Shown: positions 56,683 to 64,000 of the stretch, one piece after another
How positions within the stretch are numbered: the stretch's first letter is position 1
Layout: every line of letters begins with the position of its first letter
Source: Roseovarius carneus
GTDB taxonomy: Bacteria; Pseudomonadota; Alphaproteobacteria; Rhodobacterales; Rhodobacteraceae
Assembly (NCBI RefSeq): GCF_020141465.1
Contig: NZ_JAHSPD010000001.1
Location: 1,842,374 to 1,906,373, forward strand
Length of the DNA: 64,000 bases
Direction of reading: 5' to 3'
Translations under genes and position numbers: made by a program
The notes under the pieces: generated by a model
What the model was told of the DNA's origin: nothing
What the model saw: the letters and a program-made list of their open reading frames with translations, nothing else
The model's database searches: none

Positions 56683-57186
56683 GTGGCACGCAGGTTCAGA
56701 GGTGAAGGCACCCACAAGGTGGATGCGAAGGGCAGGGTGTCTATCCCGGCCTCGTTTCGCCGTGTGCTGGAGGCGGGCGACCCGAACTGGCGTGAGGGCG
56801 ACGCGCCCGAGCTTGTCATCGTTTATGGCGACCATCGCCGCAAATTCCTCGAATGTTACACGATCGAAGCCATCAACGAGGTGGACGACAAGATTGATGC
56901 CCTTCCGCGCGGCTCCAATGAGCGCAAGATGCTGGAGCGTTTGTTCCACGGGCACAGCCATCCGACCATTGTCGACGATACCGGGCGCATCGTGCTGCCC
57001 GCCAAGCTGCGCAAGAAGATTGAGCTTGAGGGTGAGGCGTTCTTCATGGCGTCGGGCGATACGTTCCAGATCTGGAAGCCCGAGACATTTGATACCGTTG
57101 AATTGGCCCGCACCGAGGCATGGCTGGACGGGTTGCCCGAGGGCACTGACCCGCTCATCTTTTTGGATGGTGTGAAAGGGGATTGA
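56683..57186 (+). CDS. mraZ: Transcriptional regulator MraZ
   Basis: This 167-residue AbrB-like DNA-binding protein opens ARRFRGEGTHKVDAKGRVSI and has the repeat DDTGRIVLPAKLRKKIEL. MraZ binds TGGG repeats upstream of the dcw cluster and represses it. The start is GTG 56683. The gene is 3 bases from rsmH and heads the division/wall operon. Confidence 0.96.
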   Translation: MARRFRGEGTHKVDAKGRVSIPASFRRVLEAGDPNWREGDAPELVIVYGDHRRKFLECYTIEAINEVDDKIDALPRGSNERKMLERLFHGHSHPTIVDDTGRIVLPAKLRKKIELEGEAFFMASGDTFQIWKPETFDTVELARTEAWLDGLPEGTDPLIFLDGVKGD

Positions 57187-57189
57187 GTG

Positions 57190-58170
57190 ATGTCTGCTGC
57201 TGCCGCTGCATCCCCATCGCCGCATATTCCAGTACTGATTGGGCCATTGATCAAGGCTGTGGCCCCGGTGCGGGGCCGTTGGCTTGACGGCACGTTGGGT
57301 GCGGGCGGCTATACGCGCGCCCTTTTGGACGCAGGTGCCGATCATGTGATCGGTCTCGACCGTGATCCTGCGGCGCTTGAGATGGCCAAGGCCTGGGCCG
57401 ACGACCGGGTGAGCCTTGTGCGCGATGTCTTCTCCAATATGGACGCGCATGGTCAGGCCCTTGATGGGGTCGTGCTGGACCTCGGGGTCAGTTCCATGCA
57501 GCTTGACCAATCCGCGCGAGGATTTTCGTTCATGCGCGACGGGCCGCTTGATATGCGGATGAGTCAGGACGGCCAGAGTGCTGCTGATCTGGTCAATGGC
57601 GCGGAGGAGGCTGTTCTGGCCGATATCCTTTATTTATATGGCGAAGAGCGTGCGAGCCGCCGCATTGCTCGCGCGATTGTCCGCGCCCGCGAAGACGCCC
57701 CGATTGAGACCACGCTGCGCCTCGCCGGGATTGTCGAGAAATGCCTGCCGCGCTCCAAACCCGGTCAGGCCCATCCCGCCACGCGTAGCTTTCAGGCGAT
57801 CCGCATCGCGGTTAACGACGAATACGGCGAGCTGATGCGTGGATTGGAAGCCGCTGAGCGGGCATTGGCCCCCGGCGGTGCGCTGGCCGTGGTTACGTTT
57901 CATTCCATCGAGGACCGTATGGTCAAACGCTTCCTATCGGCGCGTAGCGGCGGCGGCGGGGGTGGCAGCCGCCATGCCCCCGAGCGTGCCACGGCGCCCA
58001 CGCAATTCACACTGGCCTCGCGCAAGGCGATCTCGGCGGACGCCGCGGAGCTGGCCATCAATCCGCGCGCGCGCTCGGCGCTTTTGCGCATAGGCCGCCG
58101 TACGGACGCGGCCCCCGGATCGAGCGATCCAAAGGCGCTTGGTATGCCGCAACTCAAGGGACAATTCTGA
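57190..58170 (+). CDS. rsmH: 16S rRNA (cytosine-1402-N4)-methyltransferase
   Basis: This 326-residue SAM enzyme modifies 16S r[18 protein letters not shown] opens the sequence. The SAM motif is [18 protein letters not shown], and [19 protein letters not shown] follows. ATG 57190 is used; GTG 57187 directly before it is in frame. The stop overlaps ftsL as TGATG. Confidence 0.95.
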   Translation: MSAAAAASPSPHIPVLIGPLIKAVAPVRGRWLDGTLGAGGYTRALLDAGADHVIGLDRDPAALEMAKAWADDRVSLVRDVFSNMDAHGQALDGVVLDLGVSSMQLDQSARGFSFMRDGPLDMRMSQDGQSAADLVNGAEEAVLADILYLYGEERASRRIARAIVRAREDAPIETTLRLAGIVEKCLPRSKPGQAHPATRSFQAIRIAVNDEYGELMRGLEAAERALAPGGALAVVTFHSIEDRMVKRFLSARSGGGGGGSRHAPERATAPTQFTLASRKAISADAAELAINPRARSALLRIGRRTDAAPGSSDPKALGMPQLKGQF

Positions 58171-58523
58171 TGCGTAGCCTGTTTTACATGGCGAGTTTTC
58201 TGGCTGTGATTGGTCTGGCCTATTGGGCCTATTACGAGAATTACCGCACGCAGGCCGCGATTGCACATGCGGAGACGCTGGAGCGGCAGATCGCGGATAA
58301 TCGTCAGCGCTTGCGGGTTTTGAACGCGGAATGGGCCTATCAGAACCGCCCGGACCGTCTGCGCGAATTGGCCGAGATCAACTTTGACCGTTTGGGCCTC
58401 GTGCCACTCAAGGCAAGCCAGTTTGGTCGTGTTGATCAGGTACCTTACCCGCCATCCGAGCTGGAAGGGTTGATTGATCTGTCGAAATCGGTGGATGTGT
58501 CCTCCGAGGAGGAGCCACTATGA
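58170..58523 (+). CDS. ftsL: Cell division protein FtsL
   Basis: This 117-residue bitopic protein has one membrane helix (LFYMASFLAVIGLAYWAYY), a short leucine-zipper coiled coil and an acidic tail. FtsL links FtsQ/FtsB and the FtsW/FtsI enzyme pair. It overlaps rsmH by one base and ftsI by four, so the call rests on position as well as shape. Confidence 0.9.
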   Translation: MRSLFYMASFLAVIGLAYWAYYENYRTQAAIAHAETLERQIADNRQRLRVLNAEWAYQNRPDRLRELAEINFDRLGLVPLKASQFGRVDQVPYPPSELEGLIDLSKSVDVSSEEEPL

Positions 58524-60307
58524 TCCGCACCCCTCTGCGACCGCTCGCGCGCATCCTTGAGGCGCGCGGCAAGGGCGAGAACCCTGACGCGATCGAGCGT
58601 GAAAACATCCGCCTGCGTCATGAGGAAATGCGTGACCGTGACCGCCGCCGCGCCGAGGGGCGGCTTTTGGTGTTGGGTGTTATGTTCTTTGCGGCCTTTG
58701 CCCTGATCGGGGGCCGTATGGGCGTTTTGACCCAGTCCGAACCTGCCGAGCCGCGTGCCAGTGCGGCGGGGGCTGATATACTCGCGCAGCGCGCCGATAT
58801 CGTGGACCGCAACGGGCGAATCCTCGCCACGAATTTCGACACGCACAGCCTTTATGCGCAGCCTCAGATGATGATCGAGCCTCTGCGCGCCGCAGAGGCG
58901 TTGGTGAAAATCTTCCCCGACCTGAACCAAGAGCGGCTGGCCAAAAATTTCACGGGAAAGCGTAAATTTCTATGGATAAAGAAGAAAATCAGCCCTGAGC
59001 AGAAGCAGGCCGTGCATGATATTGGCGAACCGGGGCTTCTGTTTGGTCCACGCGAGATGCGCCTTTATCCCAATGGTCGACTTGCCGCGCATGTGTTGGG
59101 AGGCGCAGGTTTTGGCCGCGAGGGGGTCCATGCGGCCGAAGTGGTTGGCGTCGCGGGTATTGAGAAATTCTACGACGTGCGCCTGCGCGATCCGGCCCAT
59201 GGTCACAAACCGCTGGAATTGTCGTTGGATCTGACCATTCAGGCCGCGACCGAGCAGGTTTTGCTAGGGGGTATGAAAATCATGAACGCCAAGGGTGCCG
59301 CCGCCGTGTTGATGGATGTGCATACCGGCGAGGTGATTTCCATCGCGTCGCTACCGGATTTTGACCCCAATGACCGCCCCAGCCCTTTGGTCGAGGGCTA
59401 TGCCGGAGACAGCCCACTTTTCAACCGGGCGGTGCAGGGGGTCTATGAGCTTGGCTCGGGCTTCAAGATTTTTGCGGTGGCTCAGGCAATTGAGCTGGGT
59501 ATAGTGAATGAGAACACGATCATCGACACCACGCCGCCCATGCGCGTTGGCGGCTTTCTGATTGGGGAATTCAACCGCAAGAATTACGGCATGATCACCG
59601 CCTCTGACGTGATCGTGGAAAGCTCCAACCGCGGCACGGGGCGCATCGCCCTTGAGGTAGGAGCCACGCGGCAAAAAGATTTTCTCGAAAGTCTCGGTTT
59701 TTTTGAGCCGACGCCGTTGGAGATTATTGAGGCGCAAGGCGGGCAGCCCCTGTTGCCCCAGCGTTGGACCGATCTGAGCACGGTGACGATATCCTATGGC
59801 CACGGGCTAAGCTCAAGCCCGCTGCATTTGGCGGCGGGGTATGCGGCGCTGGCCAATGGTGGGCGATATGTGAAGCCCACGCTTTTGAAGCAAAGCACGT
59901 CCCAGTTGGGTCCGCGCGTGATGTCGCCCGAGACCGCGGCCGCCTCGGTGCGTATGTTGCGCCGCGTGGTCAGCTCGGGCACCGCGAGCCTTGGCGAGGT
60001 TCCGGGCTACAGCGTGGGCGGCAAGACTGGGACTGCGGACAAGCCACGCCCCGCGGGCGGCGGTTATTATGATGACAAGGTGATTGCCACATTTGCCGCT
60101 GTTTTCCCCAGCAATGATCCCAAATACGTGCTGGTCGTGACGCTGGACGAGCCGGTCGAGACCTCCGGGGACGAACCGCGCCGCACCGCAGGTTGGACCG
60201 CTGTGCCAATCGCCGCCGAGATCATTGCGCGCGTCGCACCGCTTTTGGGCTTGCGCCCTGAGATTGAACCCCAGAATTTGCCTGATATAACGCAAGTGTC
60301 ACAATAA
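58520..60307 (+). CDS. ftsI: Penicillin-binding protein 3 / FtsI
   Basis: This 595-residue septal transpeptidase has a membrane anchor near residue 50. The catalytic motif is ELGSGFKIF (Ser-Gly-Phe-Lys), followed by VESSNRGTG (SxN) and GGKTGTADKP (KTG). The SxxK motif is usually STFK; here the second residue is glycine. The N-terminal dimerisation domain and the FtsI order rsmH-ftsL-ftsI support the call. Confidence 0.95.
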   Translation: MIRTPLRPLARILEARGKGENPDAIERENIRLRHEEMRDRDRRRAEGRLLVLGVMFFAAFALIGGRMGVLTQSEPAEPRASAAGADILAQRADIVDRNGRILATNFDTHSLYAQPQMMIEPLRAAEALVKIFPDLNQERLAKNFTGKRKFLWIKKKISPEQKQAVHDIGEPGLLFGPREMRLYPNGRLAAHVLGGAGFGREGVHAAEVVGVAGIEKFYDVRLRDPAHGHKPLELSLDLTIQAATEQVLLGGMKIMNAKGAAAVLMDVHTGEVISIASLPDFDPNDRPSPLVEGYAGDSPLFNRAVQGVYELGSGFKIFAVAQAIELGIVNENTIIDTTPPMRVGGFLIGEFNRKNYGMITASDVIVESSNRGTGRIALEVGATRQKDFLESLGFFEPTPLEIIEAQGGQPLLPQRWTDLSTVTISYGHGLSSSPLHLAAGYAALANGGRYVKPTLLKQSTSQLGPRVMSPETAAASVRMLRRVVSSGTASLGEVPGYSVGGKTGTADKPRPAGGGYYDDKVIATFAAVFPSNDPKYVLVVTLDEPVETSGDEPRRTAGWTAVPIAAEIIARVAPLLGLRPEIEPQNLPDITQVSQ

Positions 60308-60328
60308 TATCAGGCGGGTGGTGGGCAG

Positions 60329-61810
60329 ATGCCAGGGCAGGGGAAAACACTGGATGAGTTGGGTCTGACCGCTCAAGGCGGCGCGCAAGCCCGCGTGATG
60401 GGGCTGGCTGTGGATAGCAGGCAGGTGCGCGACGGGTTTCTCTTTGCCGCCCTGCCCGGAAGCCGCGCCCATGGCGCAGAGTTTATTCAATATGCGCTGC
60501 GCCAAGGGGCGGGGGCGATCCTCACAGATGCTGAGGGTGCAGGGATTGCGCAAGCAGAGCTCGCCGCGAGTGACGCGGCTCTGATCATCGCGCAGGACCC
60601 GCGCGCGGCGCTCTCTTATGCTTCAGCACTCTGGTTTGGCGCGCAGCCCAAGACGATTGTAGCCGTCACCGGCACCAATGGAAAAACCTCTGTGGCAAGC
60701 TTCACCCGCCAGATTTGGGAGGCGCTGGGCCATCGCGCCGTCAACCTTGGCACCACGGGGGTTGAAGGCAGCTGGACCGCACCGCTGGCTCATACCACGC
60801 CCGAGCCGATTACTCTGCACCGCACGCTGGCCGAGGCCGCAAAGGCCGGCGTCACCCATGTGGCGATGGAGGCGTCGTCGCACGGGCTGGAGCAGCGCAG
60901 GCTCGATGCGGTGTCGCTGGTGGCCGCCGGGTTCACGAATTTCACGCAGGACCATCTGGATTATCACAAGACGTTCAAGGCCTATTTCGACGCCAAGGCG
61001 GGGCTGTTTGACCGGGTGTTGCCCGAGGACGGGATCGCCGTGATCAACATCGATGATGCGCGTGGGGCCGATATGGCGACTACCGCCGAGGCGCGCGGTC
61101 AGGTCGTGCTGGGCGTGGGGCGCGCAGTGGGGGCCGACTTGCAACTTGAAGCGCAGCGGTTTGAGCCGACGGGGCAGGTCCTGCGCTTTGACTGGGAAGG
61201 CGATGTGCATCAGGTGCATGTGCCGCTCATCGGCGGGTTTCAGGGGGAGAATCTCTTGCTTGCCGCAGCGCTCTGCATCGCGGGCGGGGATGAACCGGGG
61301 CGCGTGTTTGAGGTGCTGCCGCAGATGCAAACCGTGCGGGGCCGGATGCAATTGGCCGCGATGCGCGAGAATGGTGCTGCGGTGTTTGTGGATTATGCCC
61401 ACACGCCCGATGCTGTGGCTACCGCAATTCAGGCGCTGCGCCCGCATGTGCTTGGTCGGCTGGTGGCGATTGTTGGCGCGGGCGGGGATCGTGACCCCGG
61501 CAAGCGGCCCTTGATGGGGCAGGCAGCGCTCCATGCAGATCAGGTGATCGTGACCGATGACAACCCGCGCAGCGAGGAGCCCGCTTTGATCCGTGCCGCC
61601 GTGATGGAAGGCTGCCCCGATGCGCAGGAGGTGGGCGACCGCGCCGAGGCGATCTTGCGCGGTGTGGACGCTTTGGGGCCAGGGGATGCGCTCTTGATCC
61701 TCGGCAAGGGGCACGAGACCGGGCAGGTCGTGGGCGATGATGTGCTCCCCTTTGATGATACAGAACAGGCCAGCGTGGCCGTGGCGGCCCTTGATGGGAA
61801 GCTCGCGTGA
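60329..61810 (+). CDS. murE: UDP-MurNAc-tripeptide synthetase MurE
   Basis: This 493-residue ligase adds the third residue, meso-diaminopimelate by family. The ATP loop is GTNGKTSVASF, and HTTPEPITLHR and DNPRSEEP lie where MurE enzymes bind the substrate and the DAP-specific DNPR motif. ATG 60329 lies 21 bases after ftsI. The stop overlaps murF by four bases (GTGA). Confidence 0.96.
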   Translation: MPGQGKTLDELGLTAQGGAQARVMGLAVDSRQVRDGFLFAALPGSRAHGAEFIQYALRQGAGAILTDAEGAGIAQAELAASDAALIIAQDPRAALSYASALWFGAQPKTIVAVTGTNGKTSVASFTRQIWEALGHRAVNLGTTGVEGSWTAPLAHTTPEPITLHRTLAEAAKAGVTHVAMEASSHGLEQRRLDAVSLVAAGFTNFTQDHLDYHKTFKAYFDAKAGLFDRVLPEDGIAVINIDDARGADMATTAEARGQVVLGVGRAVGADLQLEAQRFEPTGQVLRFDWEGDVHQVHVPLIGGFQGENLLLAAALCIAGGDEPGRVFEVLPQMQTVRGRMQLAAMRENGAAVFVDYAHTPDAVATAIQALRPHVLGRLVAIVGAGGDRDPGKRPLMGQAALHADQVIVTDDNPRSEEPALIRAAVMEGCPDAQEVGDRAEAILRGVDALGPGDALLILGKGHETGQVVGDDVLPFDDTEQASVAVAALDGKLA

Positions 61811-63249
61811 GCGCGCTCTGGACCGCCCAAGAGGCGGCGCGCGCCACGGGCGGGCAGGCGCAAGGCGATTGGTCCGCCAATGGCGTGTCTATTGACACGC
61901 GCACAATTGCTGAGGGCGATCTTTTTGTGGCGCTCAAGGCCGCGCGGGACGGGCATGAGTTCGTGGCCCAAGCGCTTGGGGCGGGGGCCGCTGCGGCCTT
62001 GGTGAGCCATATCCCTGAAGGTGTGGCGCCGGATGCGCCCTTGCTCATCGTGGGGGATGTGCTGGAGGCGTTGGAGGCGCTGGGCCGGGCCGCGCGGGCG
62101 CGCACGGATGCGCGGGTCGTGGGCGTCACCGGGTCTGTCGGCAAGACCTCCACCAAGGAAATGCTGCGCGACGTGCTGAGCCGTCAGGGCCGCACCCATG
62201 CGGCTGAGGCGAGCTATAACAACCATTGGGGTGTGCCGCTCACCCTCGCGCGGATGCCTGCGGACACGGAATTTGCCGTGATTGAGATCGGGATGAACGC
62301 GCCCGGTGAGATCGCCCCGCTGTCGCGCATGGCGCGCCCGCATGTGGCGATGATCACCACCGTGGCCGCCGCTCATCTTGAGGCTTTCGAGAGCATTGAA
62401 GGCATCGCGCATGAGAAGGCGGCGATCTTTGAGGGGTTGGAGCCGGGCGGGGAAGCTATTGTGAATATTGACTTACCCACCACGTCCATCTTGCTGGAGA
62501 CCGCCCGCGCCAAGGCGGCGCATATCACCACCTTTGGCGCGGGCGTTTCGGATTACAGGCTGATTTCGGCCAAGATGTCGGACACATGCACTGCCGTGCG
62601 CGCCGAGCTGCGCGGCGAGGCGGCCATTTTCAAGATCATGAGCCCGGGGCGGCATTTTGCGATGAACGGTCTGGCCGTTCTGGCCGCCGTCGAGGCGCTG
62701 GGCGGGGATACCGGGATGGCCGCGCCGGACTTGGCGCTGTGGCAGCCGCCTGCGGGGCGCGGCACCCGCGAGATATTGCAGCTTGATAGCGGGCATGAGG
62801 ACTGGACCCTCGATCTGATTGACGATGCGTTTAACGCCAATCCTACGTCGATGGAGGCCGCGCTGGAGGTTCTGGCCGCCGCGACGCCGCGCGACGGCAT
62901 TGGCCGGATCACCAAGGGGCGACGGATTGCGATCCTGGGTGACATGCTTGAGCTTGGCCGCACGGAGGAGGCGCTGCACCGGAGCATCGCGGATTTGCCC
63001 AGCATCGCGGCGCTTACCGTGGTGCATTGTGTGGGGCCACGGATGCGCGCGCTGCACCGCGCGCTGCCCGAGGCACAGCGGGGCATGTGGTTCGAGGATG
63101 CAAACGCACTGGCAGCAGAGGTGTTTCGCATGATAGACGCAGGCGACGTGGTGCTGATCAAGGGCTCCAAGGGCAGCAAGGTCAGCCTTGCTGTGGAGGC
63201 ACTGCGAAAAAAGGGGCGGGCAAACCGACCCGAAGCAAGGGACGAATGA
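61807..63249 (+). CDS. murF: UDP-MurNAc-tripeptide:D-Ala-D-Ala ligase MurF
   Basis: This 480-residue ligase completes the UDP-MurNAc pentapeptide. GSVGKTSTKEML is the ATP loop, and ASYNNHWGVPLTL and AFNANPTSMEAAL follow. The start is GTG 61807, overlapping the murE stop. Its stop lies directly before the mraY ATG. Confidence 0.96.
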   Translation: MSALWTAQEAARATGGQAQGDWSANGVSIDTRTIAEGDLFVALKAARDGHEFVAQALGAGAAAALVSHIPEGVAPDAPLLIVGDVLEALEALGRAARARTDARVVGVTGSVGKTSTKEMLRDVLSRQGRTHAAEASYNNHWGVPLTLARMPADTEFAVIEIGMNAPGEIAPLSRMARPHVAMITTVAAAHLEAFESIEGIAHEKAAIFEGLEPGGEAIVNIDLPTTSILLETARAKAAHITTFGAGVSDYRLISAKMSDTCTAVRAELRGEAAIFKIMSPGRHFAMNGLAVLAAVEALGGDTGMAAPDLALWQPPAGRGTREILQLDSGHEDWTLDLIDDAFNANPTSMEAALEVLAAATPRDGIGRITKGRRIAILGDMLELGRTEEALHRSIADLPSIAALTVVHCVGPRMRALHRALPEAQRGMWFEDANALAAEVFRMIDAGDVVLIKGSKGSKVSLAVEALRKKGRANRPEARDE

Positions 63250-64000
63250 ATGTTTTATTGGCTGACTGCCCTCTCCGACGGCGGTGATTTCTTTAACCTT
63301 TTCAGGTATATCACCTTCCGTACCGGTGGCGCGTTCATGACGGCACTGATCTTTGGCTTCATGTTCGGCAAGCCGCTGATCAATGTGCTGCGCCGCCGTC
63401 AGGGCAAGGGCCAACCGATCCGCGAGGACGGGCCAGAGGGGCATTTCGCCAAGGCGGGCACGCCGACGATGGGCGGTTTGCTGATCGTGGGCGCACTTTT
63501 GACCTCAACGCTGCTTTGGGCACGGCTCGACAATCCGTTCGTGTGGATGATCCTCTTTGTCACCGTCTCTTTTGCGGCGATCGGCCTTGCGGATGATTAT
63601 GCCAAGGTTTCCAAGGGCAATCACAAGGGCGTGCCGGGTAAGATACGGCTTTTGCTTGGCTTTATCATCGCAGGCATCGCCACATACTGGGCGATGAGCG
63701 TGCATGCGGCGGCAGATCTGGAGCTTGCCGCGCGGGTGGCGGATTATGATCCGCTGGCGGGGCGACTGGCCTTTCCGGTGTTCAAGGATGTGCTTTTGAA
63801 CATGGGTTTGCTCTTCATCCCCTTCGGGATGTTCGTGATCGTCGGTGCGGCCAATGCGGTGAACCTTACGGATGGCTTGGACGGGCTCGCGATCATGCCT
63901 GTGATGATCGCGGCGGGCACGCTCGGCGTGATTGCCTATGCGGTGGGCCGGGTCGATTTCACGCAATATCTCGATGTGCATTACGTGCCGGGTACGGGCG
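63250..64000 (+). CDS. mraY: Phospho-N-acetylmuramoyl-pentapeptide transferase MraY (cut by window edge)
   Basis: About 250 residues are visible and the frame runs off the right edge. The sequence MFYWLTALSDGGDFFNLFRY opens it. Catalytic segments LADDYAKV and NAVNLTDGLDGLAI (Asp pairs) are present. MraY attaches the precursor to the lipid carrier. ATG 63250 directly follows the murF stop. The missing C-terminal third should be about 110 residues; murD would follow in most relatives. Confidence 0.96.
   Translation, partial: MFYWLTALSDGGDFFNLFRYITFRTGGAFMTALIFGFMFGKPLINVLRRRQGKGQPIREDGPEGHFAKAGTPTMGGLLIVGALLTSTLLWARLDNPFVWMILFVTVSFAAIGLADDYAKVSKGNHKGVPGKIRLLLGFIIAGIATYWAMSVHAAADLELAARVADYDPLAGRLAFPVFKDVLLNMGLLFIPFGMFVIVGAANAVNLTDGLDGLAIMPVMIAAGTLGVIAYAVGRVDFTQYLDVHYVPGTG

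Noticed and set aside
1..64000. tRNA or rRNA genes, CRISPR arrays, insertion sequences and prophage genes
   Set aside because: No T-loop consensus in a cloverleaf context, no regularly spaced repeats and no transposase or phage-like proteins were seen.

Overview
The window looks like the chromosome of a marine Rhodobacteraceae (Roseobacter-group) alphaproteobacterium. It is GC-rich. The pointers are: a DUF2484 gene between murC and murB, a short-form HisG paired with HisZ, a B12-dependent ribonucleotide reductase, a perfect Irr-type iron box before dps, a dmdA-acuI pair for dimethylsulfoniopropionate (DMSP), and a terminator-bearing leader before mraZ like the UpsM leader of Rhodobacter sphaeroides. 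Almost everything is chromosomal core. I see no insertion sequence, prophage, CRISPR array, rRNA or tRNA.

Layout. 1-3.3 kb: tamB (cut by the left edge) and tamA. 3.8-6.4 kb: a metal-handling patch (unknown ORF, dps, DUF1289, hemP, PCu(A)C and a small CPLCH protein). 6.5-13.6 kb: a PotABCD-type ABC operon with a serine hydrolase, and a divergent amidohydrolase. 13.6-14.6 kb: a chimera of a truncated ABC ATPase and a DUF938 methyltransferase. 14.7-21.9 kb: dnaE, slyX and hisS-hisZ-hisG. 22-26.2 kb: an outer-membrane barrel, DUF1489, nrdJ and an SH3 protein. 26.2-29.6 kb: a fully overlapping five-gene operon. Then sfsA, map and a BaiN-type flavoprotein. 32.8-46.8 kb: ftsW-murG-murC-DUF2484-murB-ddl-ftsQ-ftsA-ftsZ, then lpxC, bamD and recN. 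47-51.4 kb: pyrG, secG, a decayed DUF6524-like gene, purA and DUF2842. 51.5-56 kb: a GntR regulator, DUF2182, DUF1326, dmdA and acuI. 56-64 kb: the mraZ leader, then mraZ-rsmH-ftsL-ftsI-murE-murF-mraY, cut by the right edge.

Two blocks make the cell wall and division machinery. The mraZ-to-mraY block supplies early murein precursors and FtsL/FtsI. The ftsW-to-ftsZ block supplies late precursors, the flippase-associated SEDS protein and the Z-ring. The ancestral order would put the mraZ block first; here it lies about 14 kb after the ftsZ block.

The most unusual non-coding signals are: (i) two 14-bp hairpins in the ftsZ leader whose loops are complementary to each other, (ii) eight intergenic copies of a short motif (GAGTATTT, then AAGAAGAA), twice arranged as inverted pairs between convergent genes, and (iii) the terminator-bearing mraZ leader. 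The clearest gene-level oddities are the ABC/DUF938 chimera and the DUF6524-like pseudogene. All family names come from reading the translations; no database search was possible.
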